Assembly: GCA_019694165.1 (NCBI GenBank)
Contig: JAIBCL010000049.1
Coordinates: 1-36,983, forward strand
From: Verrucomicrobiaceae bacterium
GTDB taxonomy: Bacteria > Verrucomicrobiota > Verrucomicrobiia > Verrucomicrobiales > Verrucomicrobiaceae
DNA length: 36,983 bases
Direction of reading: 5' to 3'
Shown here: one piece after another, positions 7,782 through 16,087 of the stretch
How the letters are laid out: each line of letters starts with the position of its first letter
Position numbering within the stretch: the stretch's first letter is position 1
Made by a program: the position numbers and the translations under genes
The notes under the pieces: model-generated
Told to the model about the DNA's origin: nothing
Database searches by the model: none
Seen by the model: only the letters and a program-made list of their open reading frames with translations

Positions 7782-10700
7782 GTGTCCCTTCCCCGCCTCG
7801 CTCTCCGCCATCCCTGGACCATTCTCGTCATCGTCATCGCGATCCTCCTCGGATCATGGATGGCCGTGCAAAAGATGGCGCGGGATGTGTTCCCACCGCT
7901 GGGCATTCCCACGATCTACGTCGCTCAGCCGTATGGCGGGATGGATGCGGCGCAGATGGAGGGCTACCTCACTTACTACTACGAGTATCACTTCCTCTAC
8001 ATCGCGGGCATCGAGCACGTGGAGTCGAAGAACATTCAGGGCGCTTCGATCATGAAGCTGCAGTTTCATCCGGGCACGGACATGTCGGCGGCGCTGTCGG
8101 AGACGATCGCTTATGTGAATCGCGCGCGCTCGTTCATGCCACCGGGCACGCCGGGGGCGTTCGTCACGCGCTTCGATGCGGGCAGTGTGCCGGTGGGGAA
8201 TCTGGTGTTCTCGACGGAGAATCCGAATCGCACCGTCGGTCAGATGCAGGACGCGGCGCTGAACATGGTGCGACCGCTCTTCGCCACGCTGCCGGGCGTG
8301 TCGGCACCGCCGCCGTTCGGGGGCAGCGCGCGCACCATTCTCATCAATGTGAAGCCGGATCGCCTGCGCGCTTACGGCTTGTCGCCCGACGATGTGGTGA
8401 AGGCGATGACCGAGGCGAACACGATGAGCCCGAGCGGCAATCTCGCGCTGCCGAACAGCTACCCCATCGTGCCGACGAACGCGGTGGTGAAGAACATCCA
8501 GGACCTCGCCGCAGTTCCGCTGAAGGTCACGGACAAAGGCGCGGTCTATGTGCGCGATGTCGGCGAGGTGAGCGATGGCAGCGACCTTGTGACGAGCATC
8601 GCCATCGTGAACGGCAAGCGCACGGTTTACATGCCGGTGACGAAGCGCAGCGATGCCTCGACGCTGAGTGTGGTCGAGCTGGTGAAGGCGAACCTCGGCA
8701 AGTTCAAAGCCGCATGCCCCGACGACATCAACGTCACCTTCGAGTTCGACCAAAGCCCGTGGATCATCCGCGCTATTGAAGACCTCGTGAAGGAAGGCAT
8801 CCTCGGCGCGTGTCTCACCGGCCTGATGGTGCTGATCTTCCTGCGCGACTTGCGCAGCGTCTTCATCGTGGTGCTGAACATTCCCATCGCGCTCGCGTCA
8901 TCGGTGCTCGCGCTGTGGATCGGTGGTTACTCAATCAACCTGATGACGCTCGGCGGACTCGCGCTCGCGGTCGGCATCCTCGTTGATGAAGCGACGGTCG
9001 AAATCGAGAACATCCATCGTCATCTCAAAGCCGGCGGCAAAAGTCTCGCGCGCTGCGTGCTCGATGCGTCGGAGGAAACCATCGGCCCGCGCTCGCTCTC
9101 GATGCTGTGCGTGCTGGCGGTGTTCGTGCCCAGCTTCTTCATGACCGGTGCAGCGAAGGCGCTTTTTCTGCCGCTCTCGCTCGCGGTGGGTTTCAGCATG
9201 ATCGGCAGTTACTTGCTTTCGAGCACGCTCGTGCCGGTGCTGAGCATCTGGTGGCATCGCGAGCCTCGTCAGACCAGTCGGACAGGTCCGACCCGTCCGA
9301 CTGCTTTGTGCTGGCTCTTCCTCCCCGCGATCACCACGCGCCACATCCTCGTCCCCGCGTATCTCGGCGGCACCGTCTTCGCCATCACGCTCGTGCTGCC
9401 CTTCCTCGGCACCGAGATCTTCCCGCAGATCGACGCCGGTCAGCTCCAGCTTCGTCTGCGCGCGCCGACCGCCACGCGACTCGAAGCCACCGAGCAAATC
9501 GCCACGCGCACGCTGGCGATCATCGGCGAGGAATCGCCCATCGCCGCGAGCATGGGACTCATCGGCGTCCACGCACCGAACTACCCGGTGAATCTCATCC
9601 ACCAGTGGAACAGCGGCCCCGAGGAAGCGACGTTGCAAATCCAGCTCAAGCCCGGCTCGAAACCCATCGGCGAGCTGCGCGAGAAACTCCGCGCGCGACT
9701 CAGCGCGGAGTTTCCCAACGTGCAGTTCTCCTTTGAACCCGCCGACATCGTCAGCCGCGTGATGGCGCTCGGCTCGCCCACGCCGATCGAAGTTGCAATC
9801 AGTGGTAAAGACTTCGCTGCGAGCCGTGTGCACGCCGAATTGCTCAAAGGCAAGCTCGCCGCGCTGAAGGACCTGCGCGATGTGCAGTTCAGCCAGACGC
9901 TCGACTACCCGAGCGTCGATGTGCAGATCGACCGCGAGCGCGCGGGCTTGCTCGGCGTGAAGATGAGCGACGCCACGCGCAGCCTCGTCGCCGCCACCGC
10001 GAGCAGCCGATTCACCGTGCCGAACTACTGGGCCGATCCGAAGACGGGCACCAGTTTCTCGCTTCAAGTGCAAGTGCCGCAGACGATGATGAAGGGCCTC
10101 GAAGACCTGCGCAACCTGCCCATCTCCGCGCAAAACAAACCACCCGTGCCGCTGCGCAACATCGCGAAGGTCAGCGAAGGCAGCTCCATCGGCCAATACG
10201 ACCGCTACAACATGGCGCGCACGATCTCGATCACCGCGAACCTGCACGACCAGCCGCTCGGCAGCATCGCGAAGCAGGTCGAAAAAGTCATCGCCGACAA
10301 CCCCGCGCCCGCTGGTGTGAACGTCGCCCTGCGTGGCCAGGTGCCGCCATTGAAGGAACTGCAAGACGGTCTTCAAACCGGCCTGCTCATCGCCATCGTC
10401 ACCATCTTCCTCCTGCTCGTCGCCAACTTCCAAAGCGTTCGCCTCGCGATCATCGTGCTCACCACCATCCCCGCCGCGCTGCTCGGCGTCCTGCTCGCGC
10501 TCAAGCTCACCGGCACCACGCTCAATATCCAGAGCTTCATGGGCGCGATCATGTCCGTCGGTGTCGCCGTCGCGAATGCGATCTTGCTCGTCACCTTCGC
10601 GCATCGTGCGCAACTCACTGGTATGGCGAAACGCGACGCCGCTCTCGAATCCGCGACCACTCGCCTGCGCCCCATCTTGATGACTACCCTCGCCATGATC

Positions 10701-10877
10701 GCCGGCATGATCCCGATGGCGCTCGCGAAATCGCAGACGAGCCCGCTTGCCATCGCGACGATCGGCGGGCTCGCGCTCGCGACCGTCGCGACGCTGCTCG
10801 TGCTGCCGGCGGTGTATGCGCTGCTGGCGAGCAAGGTGGCGAAGAAGGCTTCGCTGGAGCCCGCCGAAACTGCTTAA
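7782..10877 (+). CDS. RND-family efflux pump, inner-membrane permease
   Basis: Proton-driven exporter of the AcrB/CzcA superfamily, about 1031 residues from the GTG at 7782. This start is chosen because SLPRLALRHPWTILVIVIAI gives the standard N-terminal TM1; the longer frame upstream overlaps padR. Two large periplasmic loops (about 40-330 and 560-850) each follow a first TM, and two blocks of TM helices surround about 345-490 and 865-1015. The TM4 proton-relay region reads VGILVDEATVEIENIHRH near residues 397-414. The subclass (drug or metal) cannot be decided by eye. An inserted nonamer array encodes residues 496-507 in the cytosolic loop after TM6. The partner MFP and TolC-like genes are about 1 kb downstream, separated by a lower-GC block. 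Confidence 0.94.
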   Translation: MSLPRLALRHPWTILVIVIAILLGSWMAVQKMARDVFPPLGIPTIYVAQPYGGMDAAQMEGYLTYYYEYHFLYIAGIEHVESKNIQGASIMKLQFHPGTDMSAALSETIAYVNRARSFMPPGTPGAFVTRFDAGSVPVGNLVFSTENPNRTVGQMQDAALNMVRPLFATLPGVSAPPPFGGSARTILINVKPDRLRAYGLSPDDVVKAMTEANTMSPSGNLALPNSYPIVPTNAVVKNIQDLAAVPLKVTDKGAVYVRDVGEVSDGSDLVTSIAIVNGKRTVYMPVTKRSDASTLSVVELVKANLGKFKAACPDDINVTFEFDQSPWIIRAIEDLVKEGILGACLTGLMVLIFLRDLRSVFIVVLNIPIALASSVLALWIGGYSINLMTLGGLALAVGILVDEATVEIENIHRHLKAGGKSLARCVLDASEETIGPRSLSMLCVLAVFVPSFFMTGAAKALFLPLSLAVGFSMIGSYLLSSTLVPVLSIWWHREPRQTSRTGPTRPTALCWLFLPAITTRHILVPAYLGGTVFAITLVLPFLGTEIFPQIDAGQLQLRLRAPTATRLEATEQIATRTLAIIGEESPIAASMGLIGVHAPNYPVNLIHQWNSGPEEATLQIQLKPGSKPIGELREKLRARLSAEFPNVQFSFEPADIVSRVMALGSPTPIEVAISGKDFAASRVHAELLKGKLAALKDLRDVQFSQTLDYPSVDVQIDRERAGLLGVKMSDATRSLVAATASSRFTVPNYWADPKTGTSFSLQVQVPQTMMKGLEDLRNLPISAQNKPPVPLRNIAKVSEGSSIGQYDRYNMARTISITANLHDQPLGSIAKQVEKVIADNPAPAGVNVALRGQVPPLKELQDGLQTGLLIAIVTIFLLLVANFQSVRLAIIVLTTIPAALLGVLLALKLTGTTLNIQSFMGAIMSVGVAVANAILLVTFAHRAQLTGMAKRDAALESATTRLRPILMTTLAMIAGMIPMALAKSQTSPLAIATIGGLALATVATLLVLPAVYALLASKVAKKASLEPAETA
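9267..9302 (+). repeat. Nonamer array (4 x 9 bp) inside RND gene
   Basis: Four successive 9-bp units with consensus NGTC(C/G)GACN, for example GGTCCGACC and CGTCCGACT. The array is in frame and encodes residues 496-507 (RQTSRTGPTRPT), three codons per unit. It falls in the cytoplasmic loop between the two halves of the pump, where extra residues should be tolerated. Confidence 0.75.
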
Positions 10878-10885
10878 CTCAGACG

Positions 10886-11257
10886 ATGCCGTTCTATTCT
10901 GCCAAGCTGCATGTCATTTGCCTCGTTGATGATCCAAGCGTCTTCGAGGATGAGGGCGGACATCTCTGTGACTATGCCATTGTCGTGTTCCGTGCTGCTG
11001 ATTTTGAGGCGGCCTGGCATCGAGCGCTGGAACTCGGACGTGCTCAAGAACACGGGTATGAAAATGCAGAAGGTAATCAGGTTCGATGGGCTTTCCGGGG
11101 AATTGAAGACATCGAAGAGCTCGGCGAAGACATCGACGGCATGGAAGTTGGCTCCGTGCTGGACATCTATAAACCTGAAGAACCGTTGCCCTTCGACACC
11201 GAGTTCAATCCCGAAAAGCATCTTCCCGATTGGATGACGAGACCGCTCGAGAAATAA
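10886..11257 (+). CDS. DUF4288-like small cytosolic protein
   Basis: A 123-residue acidic soluble protein without a signal peptide or TM segment. The pattern is a beta strand (YSAKLHVICLV), a Y-A-I-V-V-F strand, an alpha helix starting DFEAAWHRALELG, a glycine-containing turn before VRWAFRGIEDIEEL, and a late EVGSVLDIY. This resembles DUF4288, a small alpha/beta family of unknown function; the assignment is by eye. It starts 8 bases after the pump stop, so it is probably co-transcribed with it. A sampled line has about 50% GC, against about 70% in the pump gene, which suggests separate origin. A role in efflux has no direct support. Confidence 0.65.
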   Translation: MPFYSAKLHVICLVDDPSVFEDEGGHLCDYAIVVFRAADFEAAWHRALELGRAQEHGYENAEGNQVRWAFRGIEDIEELGEDIDGMEVGSVLDIYKPEEPLPFDTEFNPEKHLPDWMTRPLEK

Positions 11258-11280
11258 CTAATCAATGACGAAACCCGATT
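11253..11280 (-). repeat. Weak heptamer array overlapping the DUF4288 stop
   Basis: Read on the minus strand, 7-bp steps TTTCGTC, ATTGATT and AGTTATT resemble degenerate members of the ATTCGTC unit family seen at 7747-7781 and 11932-11966. The same bases form an inverted repeat, ATCAAT (11261-11266) with ATTGAT (11278-11283), which could be a weak terminator stem. No T run follows. Confidence 0.35.
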
Positions 11281-11331
11281 GATGAACTACATACCAATGA
11301 AGCCCGATCCACAACCTCAGCGCATCGCACC

Positions 11332-11553
11332 AAGCCCAACGGGCTTGCGTCATGCAGCCCAGGGTTGCCGAAGCGTAGCGCAGGCTACCCTGGGTTCGAC
11401 GTATGGGGAGGTCGAACCCGGAACGGGTTCCGTCAATCATCGCATGGCTCCTGACGCATCCCCGTTGGGGATGAATCCCTTTTCGATCCTTTCCCAGAGT
11501 AGCGCTCGTTCCTCGCGCAACCCTGGGCTGCATGACCGAAGCCCGTTGGGCTT
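11332..11553. repeat. Compound hairpin-rich inverted-repeat element
   Basis: A 222-bp non-coding element. The outer arms 11332-11368 and 11517-11553 are 37-nt inverted repeats with only two adjacent mismatches; their core GTCATGCAGCCCAGGGTTGC pairs perfectly. Each arm ends in its own small hairpin with a 3-nt loop (AAGCCC-AAC-GGGCTT on the left, AAGCCC-GTT-GGGCTT on the right). Two further 3-nt-loop hairpins lie inside: GAACCCG-GAA-CGGGTTC at 11414-11430 and ATCCCC-GTT-GGGGAT at 11458-11472. No target duplication and no transposase are seen. It looks like a REP/BIME-type or MITE-type dispersed element, probably mobilised in trans. Confidence 0.8.
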
Positions 11554-11586
11554 CATCGGCGCAATCCCCGGAAGAGTGACCTTCGC

Positions 11587-11931
11587 ATGAGCAGTCACGA
11601 ACAACCACCCAATCAACCTACCAAGCACAATGTTGGGCTGGGGTGCATGCTGATTCTGGCAGTGTGTGGCCTGACTTGGGTATTCTTCAAATTGGTGATG
11701 CCAGATCTGGTTGGTGGCCTGCTTGGTTATGTGTTGGGTCCACCCGTTCTGTTGACTGTTTTGACGGCTCTTGCAGTGATCATAGCAAAGTGCTTCCTCC
11801 GCCCCATGGATGGTAGATTGAGACTTGGAGCAGGTTTTGGCTACGCCTCGCTAATCGTGTCTCTGGGCCTCTTGATCATATTTTTCAGGCTCATGAATTC
11901 CCCTCACGGCCCCTCTTACCATGGACCCTAG
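11587..11931 (+). CDS. Small three-helix membrane protein of unknown function
   Basis: 114 residues. A polar N-terminus (MSSHEQPPNQPTKHNV) is followed by three hydrophobic segments at about 17-40, 45-67 and 82-102. No family is recognised. A sampled line is about 53% GC, lower than the flanking efflux genes, and the gene begins 34 bases after the hairpin element, so it may have arrived with the same block. Its stop overlaps the start of the membrane-fusion gene by 11 bases, so translation of the two could be coupled. Confidence 0.6.
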   Translation: MSSHEQPPNQPTKHNVGLGCMLILAVCGLTWVFFKLVMPDLVGGLLGYVLGPPVLLTVLTALAVIIAKCFLRPMDGRLRLGAGFGYASLIVSLGLLIIFFRLMNSPHGPSYHGP

Positions 11932-12991
11932 CATTCGTCATTCGTCATTCTGGTTTCGTCATTTGTTGCTGGCACTGCTCGGCACGGCATTCGCTAATGC
12001 GCTGGAGTTGCCCACCGCCAAACCCACCACCGGCACCATTCATCGCTGGGTTGCGTTGCCATCCACGCTCGCGCCGTGGCAGCAGGCGACGCTTTACGCG
12101 AAGGTCACGGGTTACATCAAGAAGATCAGTGTCGATAAAGGCGATTCAGTGAAAGCAGGTCAGGTGATCGCCGAAATCGAGGTGCCGGAGTTGGAAGCGG
12201 AGATGGTGAAGTTCGAGGCTGAGTCGGCGGCGTTGAAGCCGGCGTTTGAGTTTGCGCAGCAGGAATACGACCGGCTCGTCAAGGCGCAGAAGTCGTCACC
12301 CGATCTGGTGTTGCCGCAGATGCTGGAGAAGGCGAAAGCGGAACTCGACAAGGCGAAGGCGTCGTTTGATGTCGTCGATGCGAACGCGAAGCGCGCTCGG
12401 GTGATGATCGGCTACGCGAAGATCACCGCACCCTTTGATGGCATCATCACGGCACGCAACGTCGATGCCGGTGCGCTGGTGAACGCGGGCACGAGCAAGG
12501 TGGTGGACCTCGTCGATGCGAGCACGATCCGTTTGCAGATTCCCGTCACCGAACTTGAGACCTCGCTCGTGCAGGTCGGCAAGCCAGTGAAGGCCACCAT
12601 CGACGCCGTCGGTGCAGCGCCCATCGAAGCCTCGGTCTCGCGCATCAGCTACGCGCTCGATCCCGCAACGCGCACGATGCTTGCCGAGGCCGATCTGAAG
12701 AACGCCGACCTCAAACTCCGCCCCGGCATGTATGCGATGGCGAAGATAGGCGTGGAGAAGCACGATAACGCCATGCTCATCCCGGTGACTGCGCTCGCGA
12801 TGGAGAAGACCAACGCCTTCGTCTTCAAACCCACCGACGGCAAAGCGATGAAGACCGCCATCACCATTGGCTTTAACGACGGCGCGAACGTCGAAGTGCT
12901 CAGCGGGCTCGACAAGGAAAGCGCGGTGTTCTTGCCGGACAAGGTGACGCTGACGGATAAGCAGGCGGTGACCGTAAAAGCCAATCCATGA
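11921..12991 (+). CDS. RND efflux membrane-fusion (periplasmic adaptor) protein
   Basis: Adaptor that bridges the pump to the outer-membrane channel. It has 356 residues. A Sec signal peptide (about 1-27, ending FANA) is followed by barrel-sandwich/lipoyl half motifs (ATLYAKVTGYIKKISVDKGDSVKAGQVIAEIEVPELEAE), an alpha-hairpin rich in Ala, Glu and Lys (about 85-150), the second half motif (MIGYAKITAPFDGIITARNVDAGALVNAG), a beta-barrel and a membrane-proximal domain. Much of the signal peptide (residues 4-16) is encoded by a heptamer array. The ATG overlaps the preceding stop, and its own stop overlaps the TolC-like start as ATGA, showing an operon. Confidence 0.92.
   Translation: MDPSIRHSSFWFRHLLLALLGTAFANALELPTAKPTTGTIHRWVALPSTLAPWQQATLYAKVTGYIKKISVDKGDSVKAGQVIAEIEVPELEAEMVKFEAESAALKPAFEFAQQEYDRLVKAQKSSPDLVLPQMLEKAKAELDKAKASFDVVDANAKRARVMIGYAKITAPFDGIITARNVDAGALVNAGTSKVVDLVDASTIRLQIPVTELETSLVQVGKPVKATIDAVGAAPIEASVSRISYALDPATRTMLAEADLKNADLKLRPGMYAMAKIGVEKHDNAMLIPVTALAMEKTNAFVFKPTDGKAMKTAITIGFNDGANVEVLSGLDKESAVFLPDKVTLTDKQAVTVKANP
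11932..11966 (+). repeat. Heptamer array (5 x 7 bp) encoding part of the MFP signal peptide
   Basis: Five 7-bp units of CATTCGT type starting one base after the stop of the preceding gene. The first two units are identical, the others differ at one to three positions. In the adaptor frame they encode SIRHSSFWFRHLL, the n-region and the start of the hydrophobic core of the signal peptide. Confidence 0.75.
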
Positions 12992-13023
12992 GACTTATGC
13001 GACCCATACGACTGATATGTCCC
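12988..13023 (+). repeat. Nonamer array (4 x 9 bp) forming the first 12 codons of the TolC-like gene
   Basis: Four 9-bp units, ATGAGACTT, ATGCGACCC, ATACGACTG and a more degenerate fourth. The first unit supplies the start codon. Encoded residues MRL-MRP-IRL-ICP repeat a hydrophobic/Arg pattern and make up the positively charged n-region of the signal peptide. Confidence 0.7.
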
Positions 13024-14298
13024 TTGTTGTGTACACTGGCCGGGGCACTGCACGCCGACCCCATCGACCTTCCCACGGTCCTGCGTCTTGCTGGCGCACA
13101 GAACGTGGATGTGAAGATCGCCGAGGAGAAGCTGAAGGAGGCTCGTGCGGCGGAAGAGAGCACGCAGATGGCGTTTTTTCCCTGGGTCGTGGCGGGCGCA
13201 GGTTACAAGGCGCACAACGGCGCGATCCAGAACGTGGAGGGAGAGATCATCAGCACCGACAAGCAGGCTTACAGCGTCGGGCCAACGATTGGCATCCAGC
13301 TAGAGCTTGGAGACGCGCTATACAAGCGGCTGGCCGCGAAGCAGCTCACGAAAGCCGCGGAGCACGGAGCGGATGCGCAGCGTCGGCAGAGTGTGCTGGA
13401 GGCGGCGGAGACGTATTTCGATCTCTGCAAGGCGCAGGCGAATGCCGATGTGGCCAATGAAGCGCTGAAGACCTCGAAGGAATACGAAGGCCAGATCGGC
13501 AACGCGGTGAAGGCGGGCGTGGCATTCAAGGGCGACGAACTCCGGGCGCACACGCAGATGAAACGCTACGAGTTTCTCGAGCAGCAAGCGAGCGAGCAAC
13601 GCCGCGTGGCCGCCGCACGACTGGCGCAGATTTTGAACCTCGATCCGAAGGTCGCTTTGACGCCGAGCAGTCGCGACCTCGTTCCGTTGAAACTGGCTCC
13701 GAGCGGTGGCTCATCGGCATCGCTCGTCTCACAAGCGCTGGCAAATCGACCCGAAGTGAAGCAAGGCGCGGCGCTGTCTGCTGCCGCCCGTGCGGGCGAG
13801 AAAGGTGCGCGAGTTGGCCCGCTGATTCCGTCGCTCGGTGCGCAGGTGTTTGGTGGTGGACTCGGCGGTGGCGTAGGTGGCGATGCCGGAAACTTCGGCG
13901 GCAGTGGCGACTACCAGATCACGCTCGGCTGGCGCATCGGACCTGGCGGATTGTTTGATCGCAGTCGCATTCGCTCAGCCGAGTCGAAGGCGAAACAGGC
14001 GGCGCTGAATGAAGAGAAAATCAGCGATCTCATCACCCGCGAAGTCGTCGAGAACTTTGAGCGCGTGAAGCTGCTTCGCCAGCAACTCGTCACCTCCAAA
14101 GACGGCGTGGCGGCATCGCAAGAAGCGCTGAAACTTGCGCGCGAGCGAAAGGAATTCGCCGTCGGCGTGGTGCTCGAGACGCTGCAGAGCGAGCAGGACG
14201 TGACGAAGGCACGGCTCGATTACGTGAACACGATCGCTGAGCTGAACAAGGCACAGTATCGCCTGAAAGCGGCGGTGGGCGAGGTGAGCGGGAAGTGA
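12988..14298 (+). CDS. TolC-like outer-membrane efflux channel
   Basis: Outer-membrane factor of the tripartite efflux system, 436 residues. Signal peptide about 1-23 (MRLMRPIRLICPLLC...ALHA). The mature protein starts with IDLPTVLRLAGAQNVDVKIAEEKLKEARAAEE, the usual helical opening of the OEP domain, and contains two long helical hairpins. Glycine-rich beta stretches are at about 290-315 (GGGLGGGVGGDAG). The second half ends with the family-typical LAKERKEFAVGVVLETLQSEQ-like helix, here LARERKEFAVGVVLETLQ. The ATGA overlap with the adaptor gene implies translational coupling. The first twelve codons coincide with a nonamer array. Confidence 0.92.
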   Translation: MRLMRPIRLICPLLCTLAGALHADPIDLPTVLRLAGAQNVDVKIAEEKLKEARAAEESTQMAFFPWVVAGAGYKAHNGAIQNVEGEIISTDKQAYSVGPTIGIQLELGDALYKRLAAKQLTKAAEHGADAQRRQSVLEAAETYFDLCKAQANADVANEALKTSKEYEGQIGNAVKAGVAFKGDELRAHTQMKRYEFLEQQASEQRRVAAARLAQILNLDPKVALTPSSRDLVPLKLAPSGGSSASLVSQALANRPEVKQGAALSAAARAGEKGARVGPLIPSLGAQVFGGGLGGGVGGDAGNFGGSGDYQITLGWRIGPGGLFDRSRIRSAESKAKQAALNEEKISDLITREVVENFERVKLLRQQLVTSKDGVAASQEALKLARERKEFAVGVVLETLQSEQDVTKARLDYVNTIAELNKAQYRLKAAVGEVSGK

Positions 14299-14357
14299 CA
14301 ACGTCTCGGGCGAGTCACTGCGAGTTTAGCGCCGCGAGCGTCGTTCAAGCACACGCC

Positions 14358-16013
14358 ATGAAACGCCTTCTGATTTCCGCACTGATCTTGTCTTCGCTTC
14401 TCGACCCGTGCGCTCTGCTTCACGCCGCGGACTCGAAGCGGCCAAACATACTTTTTTTCTTCGCGGACGACTGGGGTCGCTACGCGAGCATCTACCAGAA
14501 GGTGGATGGTCCCGGCACGATGAACGACATCATCAAGACGCCGAACGTGGACCGCGTGGCACGCGAAGGTGTCATCTTCCGCAATGCGCACGTCTGCGCG
14601 CCGTCATGCACGCCGTGCCGCAGCGCGCTGCTTTCGGGCCAGTATTTCTGGCGCACGCGGCGCGCGGCCATTTTGCAGGGCGCGATCTGGGACCCGGCCA
14701 TCCCGTCGTATCCTCTGATGCTGCGCGATGCGGGCTATCACATCGGCAAGAGCTACAAGGTGTGGAGTCCGGGATCGCCCGCCGATGCGCCGTATGGCGA
14801 GCAACAGCATGCATACCAAAAGGGCGGCGGTGACTTCAACAACTTCTCCGAGAACGTGACCGCCGCCGTGGAGAAAGGCACGCCGGTCGAGGAGGCCAAA
14901 CAGAAGATACTGGCGCAGGTACGCACGAATTTTGACGACTTCCTCAAGGCGCGGCAGGCAGGGCAGCCGTTTTGCTTCTGGTTCGGGCCGACGAACACGC
15001 ACCGCAAATGGACGCGCGGCTCGGGCAAGGCGCTGTGGGGCATCGAGCCGGATTCATTCAAGGGAAGGGTGCCCGCGTTTCTGCCCGACGTGCCGGAGAT
15101 TCGCGAGGATCTCGCTGACTATTTCGGCGAGGCGCAGGCTTATGACGCGGCCATCGGCGTGATGATCGAGCAGCTCGAGAATGCGGGCGAACTCAACAAC
15201 ACGCTCATCGCCATCAGCGGCGACCACGGCGCGCCGGGCTTCACTCACGGGAAATGCAATCTGTACGACTTCGGCACCGGCGTCGCGCTCGCGGTGCGTG
15301 GTCCTGGCATCAAAGGAGGCCGAGTCATCGATGACTATGTGAACCTCATGGACCTGTGCCCGACGTTTCTCGAGGCTGGCGGTGTGAAGCCCGCCCCGGA
15401 GATGACGGGTCGCAGCCTCATGCCCGTGCTCCTTTCTGACAAAGATGGACTCGTCGATCAATCACGCACCTGGGTCGTGACGGGCCGCGAGCGGCATGTC
15501 GAGAGCGCGCGCGAGGGCTTTGTCGGCTACCCTCAGCGTTCCTTCCGCACCAAGGAGTACCTCTACATCATCAATTTCCAGCCCGACCGCTGGCCGATGG
15601 GTGATCCTTACCATCTTGATGACGCAACGCCGCCCGGCCACGAGGAGCTTGTCGAGAACACGCACGTCACGCTCCAGGACATGGACTCCAGTCCGACGAA
15701 GGCCTGGCTCGTGGAGCATCGCAATCAGCCTGAATGGAAAAAGTTTTTCGACTACGCATTTGCCAAGCGGCCGCGCGAGGAGCTGTACATCCTCGCCACC
15801 GATCCGCAGCAGATCAAAAACGTGGCCGCCGATCCCGAGTACGCCACGATCCGCGAGTCGATGAACCAGCGTCTGATGGATGAACTCAAGCGCACCGCCG
15901 ATCCGCGCGTGATCGATGGAGGCAAATTCTTTGAAACGCCGCCAATGGTCGGACCGCTGCCAAAGGATTCCCAGCGCGCAGGGAAGAAAAAGCAGGGTGC
16001 CGGGCGGCGGTAG
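14358..16013 (+). CDS. Secreted formylglycine-dependent sulfatase
   Basis: Arylsulfatase-family hydrolase of 551 residues, acting outside the cytoplasm. Signal peptide about 1-24 (MKRLLISALILSSLLDPCALLHAA). It is followed by NILFFFADDWGRY, whose D37-D38 are the expected calcium ligands. The sulfatase signature is CTPCR-SALLSG at 84-94, with C84 the residue converted to formylglycine. A GDHGAPGFTHGK segment supplies further metal and catalytic residues. The C-terminus is basic (KKKQGAGRR). The start is chosen at MKRLL since the 21 upstream codons are not signal-like. It follows the efflux operon by 59 bases on the same strand; a functional link is uncertain. The substrate is unknown; PVC sulfatases often act on sulfated polysaccharides. 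Confidence 0.93.
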   Translation: MKRLLISALILSSLLDPCALLHAADSKRPNILFFFADDWGRYASIYQKVDGPGTMNDIIKTPNVDRVAREGVIFRNAHVCAPSCTPCRSALLSGQYFWRTRRAAILQGAIWDPAIPSYPLMLRDAGYHIGKSYKVWSPGSPADAPYGEQQHAYQKGGGDFNNFSENVTAAVEKGTPVEEAKQKILAQVRTNFDDFLKARQAGQPFCFWFGPTNTHRKWTRGSGKALWGIEPDSFKGRVPAFLPDVPEIREDLADYFGEAQAYDAAIGVMIEQLENAGELNNTLIAISGDHGAPGFTHGKCNLYDFGTGVALAVRGPGIKGGRVIDDYVNLMDLCPTFLEAGGVKPAPEMTGRSLMPVLLSDKDGLVDQSRTWVVTGRERHVESAREGFVGYPQRSFRTKEYLYIINFQPDRWPMGDPYHLDDATPPGHEELVENTHVTLQDMDSSPTKAWLVEHRNQPEWKKFFDYAFAKRPREELYILATDPQQIKNVAADPEYATIRESMNQRLMDELKRTADPRVIDGGKFFETPPMVGPLPKDSQRAGKKKQGAGRR

Positions 16014-16087
16014 AGCCATGTGCGCTGTGTGTTCTTGCGCCGTGACAAGCGATTGCGCGCATTGCGTCCGGACACCACGCACGGATT

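Noticed and set aside
8931..10613. 560-codon open frame opposite the RND gene
   Set aside because: Antisense shadow with Glu/Arg/Asp/His-rich low-complexity translation; the pump is certain.
11332..11553. Possible CRISPR-like or tRNA-like structure
   Set aside because: Hairpins differ in stem sequence and spacing and there are no regular direct repeats; no cloverleaf can be drawn.
14295..14357. Extended N-terminus for the sulfatase
   Set aside because: The extra 21 residues would bury a clear signal peptide that starts at MKRLL.
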